Source: Flavobacteriales bacterium
GTDB taxonomy: Bacteria > Bacteroidota > Bacteroidia > Flavobacteriales > BACL11
DNA: 19,609 bases
Direction of reading: 5' to 3'
Assembly: GCA_002710495.1 (NCBI GenBank)
Contig: PAKE01000035.1
Location: forward strand, 5,412 to 25,020
Under the pieces are notes generated by a model. That model had not been told where the DNA came from and ran no database searches. It worked only from the letters and a program-made list of their open reading frames with translations. This document shows positions 7,802-16,233 of this stretch, in pieces (position 1 is the stretch's first letter; each line of letters begins with the position of its first letter). Position numbers and translations under genes: made by a program.

Positions 7802-9745
7802 ATGACAAAAAAAATTATTTTACTACTAATATTCTTAATTTCAATTAAGATAACACATGCACAAGAAATTATCAATATTTCTGGAAATTCAATAACAGTT
7901 CAGGAGTTTAAGAATACTCTTATGAAAAATAATCATAATAGAGAAATAACAAAAGAATATCTAGATGAATATGTAGAATTGTTTATTAATTACAAATTAA
8001 AAGTTTTACAAGCAAAGGAGATGGGTTTAGATAGGGAAGAATCTTTTGTTTCAGAACTAGAAATGTATAGAAAACAACTAGCAAAACCTTATTTACAAGC
8101 AAAAGAGTTTAAAGAAGATCTTGTTAATGAGGCTTATGAAAGAATGAGATATGATGTAAGTGCATCACACATTTTATTCAAATTAGATGAGAACTTTACT
8201 CCATCAGATACATTGTTAAAATATAATATAGCTAAAAAAGTAAAAAGCAGAATTGAAAGTAAGGAAATTACATTTGAACAAGCTGTTTCAGAGTATTCAG
8301 AAGAAAATTTTAATAATGGTAATTTGGGTTATTTCACTGTTTTTGATATGGTATACCCTTTTGAAACAGCTGTTTATACTACTGAAGTTGGAGGAGTTTC
8401 AGATATTGTAAAAACACAATATGGATATCATTTAGTCAAGGTAAATGACAAGAGATTAGCGGTTGGTGAGGTTAAAGTATCTCATATTATGTTCAAGTTT
8501 CCAAAAGGTGTAGTAGATGAAAAGTCATCGGATTTAATAAAGTCAAAAGCAGTTGAGGTTTATAACAAATTAAATTCTGGAGAGGATTTTACTGTTTTAG
8601 CAGATAGGTATTCTGAAGATAGATCAACAGCAGTAAAAGGAGGGGAATTACCTTGGTTTGGTCTTAATAAGATGGCTAAGGAATTTGAAGAAGCTTCCTT
8701 TTCATTAGAAAGTGTAGGAGATTTTACTCAACCATTTAAAACAGAATATGGCTGGCATATTATAATTCTAAATGATAAAAAGGTTATAGGTTCTTTAGAT
8801 GACCACAAAGAAGATATAAAACGAAAGATTGATAAAGGATCTAGAAATTTATTGAGTGAATTAGCTCTTTTAAAGAAACTTAAGTTGGACTACAATTTCA
8901 CTGAACATAAGTATAATAAATACAGAAAGAATATTGTGAAAGAGTCCATAGACTTAGATAAATTATTTGCAGCTTTATTAACTATTGAAGATATTGAGCG
9001 ATATGAAAATGATAATAGAGAGTTGTTTTCCTTAGATAATATTGTGTATACACAAGAGGATTTCAAAAACTTTATTCTAGACTATCAAGAATCAGGTTTA
9101 GATTTTGAGATGATGTATCAAAGATTCGTAGATTTTACCTGCTTAGAATATGAAGAAAGTAAATTAGAAGAGAAATATCCTGAATATAAAACATTATTAA
9201 ATGAATTTAGAGATGGTATTTTGCTTTTTGATTTAACAAGTAAGATGGTTTGGACTAAAGCTATGGAAGATACTATTGGTTTACAGAAATATTTTGAATC
9301 AAACAGAGAGAATTATATTTGGGGAGATAGAGTGGAGGCAAACATCTATACGTGTGCAGACTATAAAGTGGTTTCTAAATTAAAAAGATTACTCTGGAAG
9401 AAGAGTAAAAATATGGTGACTATTAAAGATATGCAGGAATCTATAAATAAGGATTCACCAATGAATTTACAAATTAATTCTTCAAAATACTCAAAAGGAG
9501 ATAATAAATTTATAGATCAGGTAAAATGGATAAAAGGTAATAGTCAAATTCCAACAGAATCTGATGCAATTATTTTTATTGAGATAACAGATGTAATTCC
9601 ATCCTCAGAGAAAAATCTTAGTGAATCTAAAGGGAAAGTAATTTCAGATTATCAAAACCATCTAGAAGATCAATGGTTACTTGTTCTCAGAGAAGATTAT
9701 GTTATTACCATTAACGAAGAAGTTTTATATTCTATTATTAAGTAA
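7802..9745 (+). CDS. Periplasmic peptidyl-prolyl cis-trans isomerase with two parvulin domains
   Basis: The 647-residue protein has a Sec signal peptide (MTKKIILLLIFLISIKITHA, cut before Q21) and a SurA/PpiD-like helical N-terminal region (about 22-115). Two PpiC/parvulin domains follow: residues about 118-218 (VSASHILFK, then NLGYFTVFDMVYPFE and YGYHLVKV) and about 222-328 (VKVSHIMFKF, then GGELPWFG and YGWHIIIL). A long C-terminal region of about 300 residues has no motif I recognise. It is expected to be a periplasmic folding factor for outer-membrane and exported proteins. Its stop codon abuts the start of the next gene with no gap, and the next two genes are also SurA-like, so the three were probably kept together as a module. 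Similar three-gene runs followed by MoxR exist in flavobacteria as far as I recall. Not lipidated. Confidence 0.88.
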   Translation: MTKKIILLLIFLISIKITHAQEIINISGNSITVQEFKNTLMKNNHNREITKEYLDEYVELFINYKLKVLQAKEMGLDREESFVSELEMYRKQLAKPYLQAKEFKEDLVNEAYERMRYDVSASHILFKLDENFTPSDTLLKYNIAKKVKSRIESKEITFEQAVSEYSEENFNNGNLGYFTVFDMVYPFETAVYTTEVGGVSDIVKTQYGYHLVKVNDKRLAVGEVKVSHIMFKFPKGVVDEKSSDLIKSKAVEVYNKLNSGEDFTVLADRYSEDRSTAVKGGELPWFGLNKMAKEFEEASFSLESVGDFTQPFKTEYGWHIIILNDKKVIGSLDDHKEDIKRKIDKGSRNLLSELALLKKLKLDYNFTEHKYNKYRKNIVKESIDLDKLFAALLTIEDIERYENDNRELFSLDNIVYTQEDFKNFILDYQESGLDFEMMYQRFVDFTCLEYEESKLEEKYPEYKTLLNEFRDGILLFDLTSKMVWTKAMEDTIGLQKYFESNRENYIWGDRVEANIYTCADYKVVSKLKRLLWKKSKNMVTIKDMQESINKDSPMNLQINSSKYSKGDNKFIDQVKWIKGNSQIPTESDAIIFIEITDVIPSSEKNLSESKGKVISDYQNHLEDQWLLVLREDYVITINEEVLYSIIK

Positions 9746-10573
9746 TTGAAGAAATCATTTTTATACTTATTGTTGCTTGTTTTATTTTCTTGTGATTCGG
9801 AAGATGAAGGTTCTTTCATTGCATCTTATAAAGATAATAATCTAACTTTAGAGGAGGTATTGTTAAACAAACCTCTCTTAGTAGATTCTGCAACTTTTGT
9901 AAATAATGAGATTAATAGGTGGATCAAGAACCAGGTTATTTTAGACAAAGCTAAGTTGTACATTGATGAGAATGATAAAGAATTGCATTTAAAAGTAAGG
10001 AAATATAAAGAGCTTCTAATAATAAACAGATATCAGACTGAATTAATAAATAATGAATTTGATACAACTGTTCTAAGAAGTGATATTGAAGAATATTACA
10101 AAAATTATCCAGAGGATTTTATTTTACATAAGAATATAGTTAAGGCTAGGATTGTAATCATTAACAAAAAAACTTTGAACTTAAAGAAGATTGAGGATTT
10201 AATTATCACTAAAGATGATTTAGAAATGAAAGAACTTTCTGAGTTTTGTAGGATGCATGCTGAAAATAGTTTTTTGAATGATTCTGTTTGGATGTATTTT
10301 TCTTATTTTGATCAGAAAATTATAATTTCAGAGAAAGAAAGAAAGAAGATTTTTTCTAAAAAGAATAAATTATATAGTTTTACAGATGATCATTTTATTT
10401 CCTTGTTTTTTATAAAAGATTATCAAATAAAAGGAGAAGAAAGTCCGTTGCCTTTTGTGTTTAGTAATATCCGAGAGATACTTAGAAATAAGAATAAACA
10501 GAAGTTTTTGAATGAAATTGAAAATAAACTCTATAATGAAGCTTTATCTTCTGAACATATTAAAATATTATAA
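9746..10573 (+). CDS. SurA-like chaperone lipoprotein lacking a parvulin domain
   Basis: This 275-residue protein begins at a TTG codon placed directly after the upstream TAA. No ATG upstream is possible because that TAA is in frame, and the TTG start gives a perfect lipoprotein signal (KKSFLYLLLLVLFSC; lipobox LFSC, lipidated Cys16). After Cys16 comes the acidic run DSEDE. Residues about 25-70 (SYKDNNLTLEEV, then FVNNEINRWIKNQVILDKA) resemble the SurA N-terminal helical domain. The rest (YYKNYPEDFILHKNIVKARI, then the SPLPFV block and a final helix) matches a flavobacterial family often named peptidyl-prolyl isomerase by genome context, but I see no complete parvulin domain, so isomerase activity is doubtful. 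It likely works with the neighbouring isomerase and SurA. Inner- or outer-membrane placement is not decided by sequence. Confidence 0.8.
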   Translation: MKKSFLYLLLLVLFSCDSEDEGSFIASYKDNNLTLEEVLLNKPLLVDSATFVNNEINRWIKNQVILDKAKLYIDENDKELHLKVRKYKELLIINRYQTELINNEFDTTVLRSDIEEYYKNYPEDFILHKNIVKARIVIINKKTLNLKKIEDLIITKDDLEMKELSEFCRMHAENSFLNDSVWMYFSYFDQKIIISEKERKKIFSKKNKLYSFTDDHFISLFFIKDYQIKGEESPLPFVFSNIREILRNKNKQKFLNEIENKLYNEALSSEHIKIL

Positions 10574-11902
10574 ATGAAAAGGATAATTATATCAGCAATT
10601 TTAAGTTTTTTCTCCTTTACCTCTTACACTCAGATTGTTGATGAAATCATTGCTGTTGTTGGAAATGAAGTAGTACTTTCTTCAGATATTGAAACACAAT
10701 ATTTACAATATTTATCACAAGGATATACTGATTCTGAGGAGGTTAGATGCCAAATTATTGAAGATGTTTTATATCAGAAATTATTAGTTCATCAGGCAAA
10801 ACTAGATAGTACAGATGTTTCTGAAGATGATGTAAATCAGGAGTTAGATAGCAGATTGAATTCTTTTATCTCTCAGCTTGGATCAGAAGAAGCTTTAGAA
10901 GAATATTTTAAGAAAAGTACCTCTGAATTGAAATTAGAATTCTATGAAATAATTTACAATCAACTTTTAACCCAAAGAATGCAAAGTAGTATTACAAGCT
11001 CAGTGAGTATTACTCCAGAAGAAGTGAAACTATTCTTTCAGGAGATGAAGAAATCTTCTGATATTCCAGTAATGCCAACTACACTTGAAATTTCTCAGAT
11101 TATAAAAATTCCAGAGATCACTTTAGATGAAAAATCTAGAATAAGAAAGAAATTAATTTCTTTTAGAGATAGGATAAAAAATGGAGAAGATTTTAAAGTT
11201 TTAGCTACTCTTTATTCAGATGACACAGAATCTGCTAAGAATGGAGGTGAGCTAGGATTCGTTGGTAGAGGAGCGTTAGTTCCTGAATTTGAATCTGCGG
11301 CATTTTCACTTAAAGGAGATCAAATTTCAGAAGTAATAGAAACTCAATTTGGATATCATATTATTCAGCTTATTGAAAGGAGAGGAGAAACAGTCAATGT
11401 TCGTCATATTTTATTAAAACCTAAAGTATCTTCTGCGTCACTTCTAGAAGCAAAAGAACAACTTAAAAAGATTGAGGTTTTAATAAAATCTGAAGAAATT
11501 ACATTTGAAGAAGCGGCAAGATTTCATTCGGATGATGTGAGTAAAAATAATGGTGGTTTGCTTATTAACCCTCAAACGGGTTCTTCCTTATTTACGGTTG
11601 AAGAGTTGCCTTTAAACATCCGTTATTCTGCAGAAAGAATGAATGAAGGAGATGTTTCTTCTATTTCTCAGTTTGTTATGGATGATGGTAAAAAAGCTTA
11701 CAGGATTATTAAGATTACTAGAAAGCTAGAAGAGCATTCTGCAAATTTGATTGATGATTTTTCTTTGATAAATGACGCAGCTTTAAATGAAAAAAAACAA
11801 CAGGAAATTTCTGAATGGGTTGATAAAAATATAACAACAACTTACATCCGATTTGATTATGATTATAATAATTGTGATGTACTGAGAAAATGGAAGAAAT
11901 AA
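10574..11902 (+). CDS. surA: Periplasmic chaperone SurA
   Basis: The 442-residue protein has a signal peptide ending near residue 20 (SFTSYTQ) and then [20 protein letters not shown], the classic SurA N-terminal start. The N-terminal helical chaperone domain spans about 21-160. Two parvulin domains follow: about 170-267 ([35 protein letters not shown]) and about 274-382 ([22 protein letters not shown]). Length and order match E. coli SurA (428 residues), where SurA escorts outer-membrane beta-barrel proteins to the BAM complex. The ATG abuts the upstream stop (TAAATG), in the same reading frame as both preceding genes. The gene ends just before or overlapping the MoxR gene, depending on which start is used there. 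The second parvulin domain is the more divergent one. Confidence 0.93.
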   Translation: MKRIIISAILSFFSFTSYTQIVDEIIAVVGNEVVLSSDIETQYLQYLSQGYTDSEEVRCQIIEDVLYQKLLVHQAKLDSTDVSEDDVNQELDSRLNSFISQLGSEEALEEYFKKSTSELKLEFYEIIYNQLLTQRMQSSITSSVSITPEEVKLFFQEMKKSSDIPVMPTTLEISQIIKIPEITLDEKSRIRKKLISFRDRIKNGEDFKVLATLYSDDTESAKNGGELGFVGRGALVPEFESAAFSLKGDQISEVIETQFGYHIIQLIERRGETVNVRHILLKPKVSSASLLEAKEQLKKIEVLIKSEEITFEEAARFHSDDVSKNNGGLLINPQTGSSLFTVEELPLNIRYSAERMNEGDVSSISQFVMDDGKKAYRIIKITRKLEEHSANLIDDFSLINDAALNEKKQQEISEWVDKNITTTYIRFDYDYNNCDVLRKWKK

Positions 11903-11904
11903 TT

Positions 11905-12867
11905 ATGAGTGATAATACAGATGTAAAATTACTAGATGAATTTGTTGTTCGATACAATAATTTTAGAAGTGAAATATCAAAAGTTATTGTAGGACAAGAT
12001 GAGGTTATAAAAGAGGTGTTGATATCAATATTTTGTAATGGACATTGTTTATTAGTTGGTGTTCCTGGTCTTGCAAAAACTCTTCTAGTACAAACAATTT
12101 CAGATACTTTAGGTATGAGTTTTAATCGTATTCAGTTTACTCCCGATTTGATGCCTTCTGATATAGTTGGATCTGAAATACTAGATGAAAAAAGGGATTT
12201 TAAATTTATTAAAGGCCCCATTTTTTCAAATATTATTTTGGCAGATGAGATAAATAGAACTCCACCAAAAACACAATCAGCACTTCTAGAGTCTATGCAA
12301 GAAAAATCAGTTACAAATGCTGGAAAAACATATAATTTAGACAAACCATTTTTTGTACTTGCTACACAAAATCCAATTGAACAAGAAGGAACTTATCCTT
12401 TACCTGAAGCACAATTAGATAGATTTATGTTTAATGTATTATTAGATTATCCGAATTATGATGAAGAAGTACAAATTGTAAAGCAAACTACTTCTGGTAT
12501 TCTAACTAATTTAGATACTATTATGAATGCGGAGGACATCATTAAATATCAGGATTTAATTAGAAGAATTCCAGTTGCAGATAATGTATTGGAATATGTT
12601 GTAAACTTAGTTACAAAAACTAGACCTATTGATGTTCAAGATGAGAATAATATGAAACAATACATTGAGTGGGGAGCCGGACCTAGAGCGTCTCAATTTA
12701 TGTTATTAGCTGCAAAATGTCATGCTGCAATTAATGGGAAATATTCTCCAGATATTGAAGATGTAAAAGCTGTAGCGAAACCGATTCTAAGACACAGATT
12801 AGTTAAGAATTATAAAGCAGAAGCAGAAGGAATTTCTGTAGACAATATAATTGAAAATTTAATGTAG
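11905..12867 (+). CDS. MoxR-family AAA+ ATPase
   Basis: The protein carries the full AAA+ set of the MoxR family. Numbered from ATG 11905 (320 residues): Walker A GVPGLAKT at 52-59, Walker B ILADE ending at Asp114-Glu115, sensor 1 ATQNPIEQEGTYPLPEAQLDRF at about 153-174 (given as its family-typical run), and a C-terminal lid region with GPRASQ. I chose the ATG at 11905, two bases after the surA stop, because it gives the MSD start usual for the family and has GGAAG 8 bases upstream. An in-frame ATG at 11890 would add MEEII and overlap surA by 13 bases. MoxR proteins are chaperone-like ATPases that usually work with von Willebrand-factor A proteins, and DUF58/BatA-type genes are often adjacent; none is here. 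The following gene starts directly at its stop codon. Confidence 0.92.
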   Translation: MSDNTDVKLLDEFVVRYNNFRSEISKVIVGQDEVIKEVLISIFCNGHCLLVGVPGLAKTLLVQTISDTLGMSFNRIQFTPDLMPSDIVGSEILDEKRDFKFIKGPIFSNIILADEINRTPPKTQSALLESMQEKSVTNAGKTYNLDKPFFVLATQNPIEQEGTYPLPEAQLDRFMFNVLLDYPNYDEEVQIVKQTTSGILTNLDTIMNAEDIIKYQDLIRRIPVADNVLEYVVNLVTKTRPIDVQDENNMKQYIEWGAGPRASQFMLLAAKCHAAINGKYSPDIEDVKAVAKPILRHRLVKNYKAEAEGISVDNIIENLM

Positions 12868-13422
12868 ATGATCTTACCAATTATTGCTTTTGGTTCTCCA
12901 GTTTTACGAAAAAAATGTGATGAGATTTCTCCTGATTATGCAGATTTAGATGTTTTATTGGAAAATATGTGGGAAACTATGTATGAATCCAGAGGAGTAG
13001 GGATTGCTGCTCCTCAAATAGATAAATCTATTAGATTATTTTTGATTGATACAACCCCTTTTATGGAAGAAGGAGAAGAAAATAAGGCGATAAAAAAGAC
13101 ATTTATAAATGCTGTGATTTTAGAGGAAGTAGGGGATGAATGGACCTTTAATGAAGGATGTTTGTCTATACCTGAAATTAGAGAGGATATTCAAAGAAAA
13201 TCAATCATTACAATAAAATATCAAGACGAACACTTTGATTGGAATACAGATGTTTTTGATGGACTAGTTGCTCGTGTTATTCAACATGAATACGATCATA
13301 TTGAAGGAGTATTATTTACTGATAAAATTTCTCCTTTAAGAAAAAGAATGATTAAAAGAAAGTTAGAAAACATCTCCAAAGGAAATATAGATGTGAGTTA
13401 CAGAATGAAATTTAATAGATAG
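12868..13422 (+). CDS. def: Peptide deformylase
   Basis: The 184-residue enzyme removes the formyl group from the N-terminal methionine of nascent proteins in the cytoplasm. All three family motifs are intact: GVGIAAPQ at residues 43-50, EGCLS at 96-100 with the metal ligand Cys98, and HEYDH at 140-144 with ligands His140 and His144 and catalytic Glu141. The metal is usually Fe2+. Length is typical for a type I/II bacterial deformylase. Its ATG directly follows the MoxR TAG stop, which suggests translational coupling as the last gene of the compact run. Its own stop lies only three bases from the stop of the convergent FAH-family gene, so no separate terminator fits between them. Confidence 0.97.
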   Translation: MILPIIAFGSPVLRKKCDEISPDYADLDVLLENMWETMYESRGVGIAAPQIDKSIRLFLIDTTPFMEEGEENKAIKKTFINAVILEEVGDEWTFNEGCLSIPEIREDIQRKSIITIKYQDEHFDWNTDVFDGLVARVIQHEYDHIEGVLFTDKISPLRKRMIKRKLENISKGNIDVSYRMKFNR

Positions 13423-13425
13423 AAA

Positions 13426-14037
13426 TTACTTCACTACTACTTTTAAAATTTCTTTATCAGTGATAAAACCTTTAAGCACATCTCCTGGAAGAACTTTATC
13501 TACTCCCTCAGGAGTTCCTGTATAAATAAGATCCCCAACCTTTAAGGAATAGAATTTTGATAGGTAAGATATTATTGTGTCAAAATGAAATATCATATCA
13601 GCACTACTGCCCTTCTGTACAATTTCTCCATTTTTTTCTAAACTGAAAGAAATATTATTTAAGTCTAGATTAGATTTGTCTATAAATATCTTACTAATTT
13701 GGGCTGATCCATCAAATCCTTTTGCTTTTTCCCATGGTAATCCTTTTGCTTTACATTCTTCTTGTATGTCACGAGCAGTAAAATCAATCCCTAATCCTAT
13801 TTGAGAATAATATTTGTGTGCAAATTTCTCTTCTATATGTTTCCCTGCTTTGTCAATTTTCACCACTAATTCAACTTCATAATGAATGTTATCTGAGAAG
13901 GTAGGAATAAAAAAAGGATGTCCTTTTGGCTGAATAGCAGTGTCTGGCTTTAAGAAAAAAAGTGGTTCTTTTGGGGTAGTATTTCCTAACTCTTTAGCAT
14001 GATTCCTATAATTCCTGCCGATGCAAATAATTTTCAT
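13426..14037 (-). CDS. FAH-family hydrolase, FAHD1-like (acylpyruvase / oxaloacetate decarboxylase type)
   Basis: The 203-residue protein is a short fumarylacetoacetate hydrolase-family enzyme. It starts MKIICIGRNYRNHAKELG and has the metal triad Glu54, Glu56 (in HYEVELVV) and Asp85 (in GIDFTARD), plus His13, Glu16 and Lys106. From memory, human FAHD1 uses Glu71, Glu73, Asp102, His30, Glu33 and Lys123; every one is offset by exactly 17, so the active-site layout is the same. That suggests Mg2+-dependent cleavage of acylpyruvates or decarboxylation of oxaloacetate, though isomerase/hydrolase members of aromatic degradation pathways share the fold and the substrate is unproven. No signal peptide. 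It starts two bases after the stop of the upstream exonuclease gene, so they are probably co-transcribed, though no functional link is evident. Confidence 0.88.
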   Translation of the reverse strand: MKIICIGRNYRNHAKELGNTTPKEPLFFLKPDTAIQPKGHPFFIPTFSDNIHYEVELVVKIDKAGKHIEEKFAHKYYSQIGLGIDFTARDIQEECKAKGLPWEKAKGFDGSAQISKIFIDKSNLDLNNISFSLEKNGEIVQKGSSADMIFHFDTIISYLSKFYSLKVGDLIYTGTPEGVDKVLPGDVLKGFITDKEILKVVVK

Positions 14038-14039
14038 AA

Positions 14040-14825
14040 TTAGGAATTAAACTTATTTTCTAATCTAATTTTATCTACAAAATTTTTCATTACATTTTTT
14101 GTGTATAACGGAAAATCAGCATTTTGTATCCAAGAAAAATAACCTGGGTTCTCGTTCCATATTTGTTTCAAGGTTACATCTCTGTATTTTCCAAAACTAA
14201 GTACTTCTTCTCCATCCTTATTACACCTTACAAAACCTGCCATATCAGCAAATTTACCTCCTCTTTGAGAAAATTCAGAAAGGAAATTAACATTATTTTC
14301 TAATTCATCATATCTGTCTAACTGAGAAAGAAGTACTTCATAAGTAGCTGTGGTATCTGCTTCAGCTGAATGTGCATTTGTTAAATCTTTATCGCAATAG
14401 AACTTATAGGCTGCTACTAAGGTTCTTTGTTCCATTTTATGGAATATATTCTGAATGTCTACTGCTTTTCGATTATCCATGTTAAAATCAATGTCTACTC
14501 TTAGAAACTCTTCTGCAAGTAGAGGAATGTCGAATTTATTAGAGTTATAACCTGCTAGATCACAATTGTGTATTAGTTCCGATATTTCTGTTGCAAGCTG
14601 TGCAAAAGTAGGTTCGTTAGCTACTTTTTCATCTGAAATACCGTGTATTGCAGTGGTTTCTTCTGGAATAGGAATAGTAGGGTTTACCAGCCATGTTTTA
14701 CTTTCTTTATTGCCATTAGGGAGAACTTTCAGAATAGAGATTTCTACGATTCTGTCTTTTGCAACTTGGACTCCTGTTGTTTCTAAATCAAAGAAAACAA
14801 TTGGTTTTTCTAATTTTAAATTCAT
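14040..14825 (-). CDS. DEDDh 3'-5' exonuclease (DnaQ/ExoX-like)
   Basis: The 261-residue protein has an N-terminal DnaQ-type nuclease domain with all DEDDh residues visible: Asp13 and Glu15 (FFDLETTG, Exo I), Asp99 (GYNSNKFDIPLL, Exo II), and His152 and Asp157 (AHSAEADTTAT, Exo III). Residues about 205-245 (SFGKYRDVTLKQIW, then YFSWI) match the small C-terminal domain found after exonuclease X-type nucleases and in DUF3820 proteins. It is probably a cytoplasmic single-strand-specific 3'-5' exonuclease used in repair or proofreading-type editing, not the polymerase III epsilon subunit, given the C-terminal domain. It lies 49 bases downstream of the E2 gene and two bases upstream of the FAH gene on the same strand. 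The region in front holds only near-matches to the -7 box, so it may be read from the recR promoter. Confidence 0.9.
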   Translation of the reverse strand: MNLKLEKPIVFFDLETTGVQVAKDRIVEISILKVLPNGNKESKTWLVNPTIPIPEETTAIHGISDEKVANEPTFAQLATEISELIHNCDLAGYNSNKFDIPLLAEEFLRVDIDFNMDNRKAVDIQNIFHKMEQRTLVAAYKFYCDKDLTNAHSAEADTTATYEVLLSQLDRYDELENNVNFLSEFSQRGGKFADMAGFVRCNKDGEEVLSFGKYRDVTLKQIWNENPGYFSWIQNADFPLYTKNVMKNFVDKIRLENKFNS

Positions 14826-14874
14826 GGGTTAAAAGTATATAGGGTGCTAATAAATTCTGGAATTTCAGTAAATA

Positions 14875-16185
14875 TTAGACGATTGTTTTAGTGTCAAATT
14901 TTTCTAGGTAATCAGCAACTCTTTTTACAAATTGGCCTCCTAATGCCCCATCAACAACTCTATGGTCGTACGAAAGAGAAAGGTACATCATATGACGAAT
15001 TGCAATTACATCTCCATGATCTATTTCTAAAACAACAGGTTTCTTCTTGATAATCCCACAAGCTAAGATAGCAACTTGAGGTTGATTAATTATTGGAGTA
15101 CCCATAAGATTTCCAAAAGTACCAACATTGGTCATGGTAATAGTTCCTTCTTGGATATCATCTGGTTTTAATTTGCCAGACCTTGCTCTATTTGCTAAGT
15201 CATTTACTGATTTTGTAATGCCAACTAGGTTCTTTTCATGACACTGCTTTATTACTGGGACAATTAGATTTCCATCAGGTAAAGCAGCAGCCATTCCTAT
15301 ATTTACGTTTTTATGAATATGAATTTCTGTACCGCTTACAGAAACATTAATCATAGGGAAATCTTTAACAGCTTTTGACATAGCTTCTATAATAATTGGA
15401 GTGAAGGTAATATTTTGACCTTCTCTTTTCTTAAAATCATCTTTTATTTTATTTCTCCAATTTACGATGTTAGTCATATCCGCTTCTACAAAAGAGGTGA
15501 TGTGTGCGGAAGTTTGTTTAGAAGCGGTCATATGAGTAGAAATAAGTTTTCTCATTCTATCCATTTCAATAATCTCTGTATCTCCTGTGTTTGTAATAGG
15601 AGTATGTTTTGGCTCTTCAATTTTTGGTGTAGGTACCGAAATTGGATCAGTTTTTTGTGTTGTGGTTGGACCGGATCCTCTTGTTTTAATGTAAGAAACC
15701 ATATCTGATTTTGTTACTCTTCCATCTTTTCCGCTTCCTGGAATAGATTCCATTTCACTCATCTCAATCCCTTCAGAAGACGCCATACTTTTCACAAGTG
15801 GTGAGTAAAACCTATCATCTTCTGAATTAGTGATGATTGTTTTAGTGCTTTCAACAGCTTTTATTACAGTTTCTTCAACGACTTTAACAGTATTTGGCTC
15901 AGGAGTCGTTATTTTTTCAGGAGTAAGAGAGTCATTACTTTCTCCTTCAGTTTCTAAAATAGCAAAAGTTTCACCAACTTTAACCACATCATCTGCATTA
16001 AATAACATTTCTACTAATTTCCCTTCATGTGTTGAAGGCACTTCAGAGTCTACTTTATCGGTTGCAATTTCAATGATTGTTTCGTCCATCTCAATCATAT
16101 CTCCTACATTCTTTGACCAAGAAATAATAGTTGCTTCCGAAACACTTTCTCCCATTTTAGGAATAATAAGATCTACTCTTGCCAT
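14875..16185 (-). CDS. 2-oxoacid dehydrogenase E2 component (lipoamide acyltransferase, likely branched-chain)
   Basis: From the ATG at 16185 the protein has 436 residues and starts MARVDLIIPKMGESVSEA, the standard E2 start; extending to the in-frame TTG at 16206 adds seven residues that do not fit the family. Domains: one lipoyl domain (1-80) with the modified lysine Lys44 in ATDKVDSEVPS; a proline- and threonine-rich linker; an E1/E3-binding domain (126-166, FYSPLVKSMASSEGIEM to GRVTKSDMV); a second linker; and the acyltransferase domain (about 205-436) with catalytic His408 and Asp412 in DHRVVDG. A single lipoyl domain and this sequence style suggest branched-chain 2-oxoacid dehydrogenase E2, but pyruvate or 2-oxoglutarate complexes are not excluded. 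No E1 or E3 gene is nearby. It follows recR by 48 bases on the same strand. Confidence 0.92.
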   Translation of the reverse strand: MARVDLIIPKMGESVSEATIISWSKNVGDMIEMDETIIEIATDKVDSEVPSTHEGKLVEMLFNADDVVKVGETFAILETEGESNDSLTPEKITTPEPNTVKVVEETVIKAVESTKTIITNSEDDRFYSPLVKSMASSEGIEMSEMESIPGSGKDGRVTKSDMVSYIKTRGSGPTTTQKTDPISVPTPKIEEPKHTPITNTGDTEIIEMDRMRKLISTHMTASKQTSAHITSFVEADMTNIVNWRNKIKDDFKKREGQNITFTPIIIEAMSKAVKDFPMINVSVSGTEIHIHKNVNIGMAAALPDGNLIVPVIKQCHEKNLVGITKSVNDLANRARSGKLKPDDIQEGTITMTNVGTFGNLMGTPIINQPQVAILACGIIKKKPVVLEIDHGDVIAIRHMMYLSLSYDHRVVDGALGGQFVKRVADYLEKFDTKTIV

Positions 16186-16233
16186 TAGTTTAATAATTTT
16201 TGGCAAAAATAGTAAAAGTAATGTATCAAAAAA

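Noticed and set aside
13453..13467. TTTATC-agt-GATAAA hairpin as the def terminator
   Set aside because: It lies inside the convergent FAH coding region, has no following T-run, and encodes ordinary residues there.
14566..14832. Plus-strand open frame opposite the exonuclease N terminus
   Set aside because: It mirrors the conserved DEDDh domain and has no independent support.
15415..15708. Plus-strand open frame opposite the E2 catalytic region
   Set aside because: Antisense shadow of the acyltransferase domain, with no coding features of its own.
16186..16206. Extension of the E2 gene to an in-frame TTG at 16206
   Set aside because: The seven added residues (MPKIIKL) do not fit the family, whereas ATG 16185 gives the canonical MARVDLIIPKMGES start.
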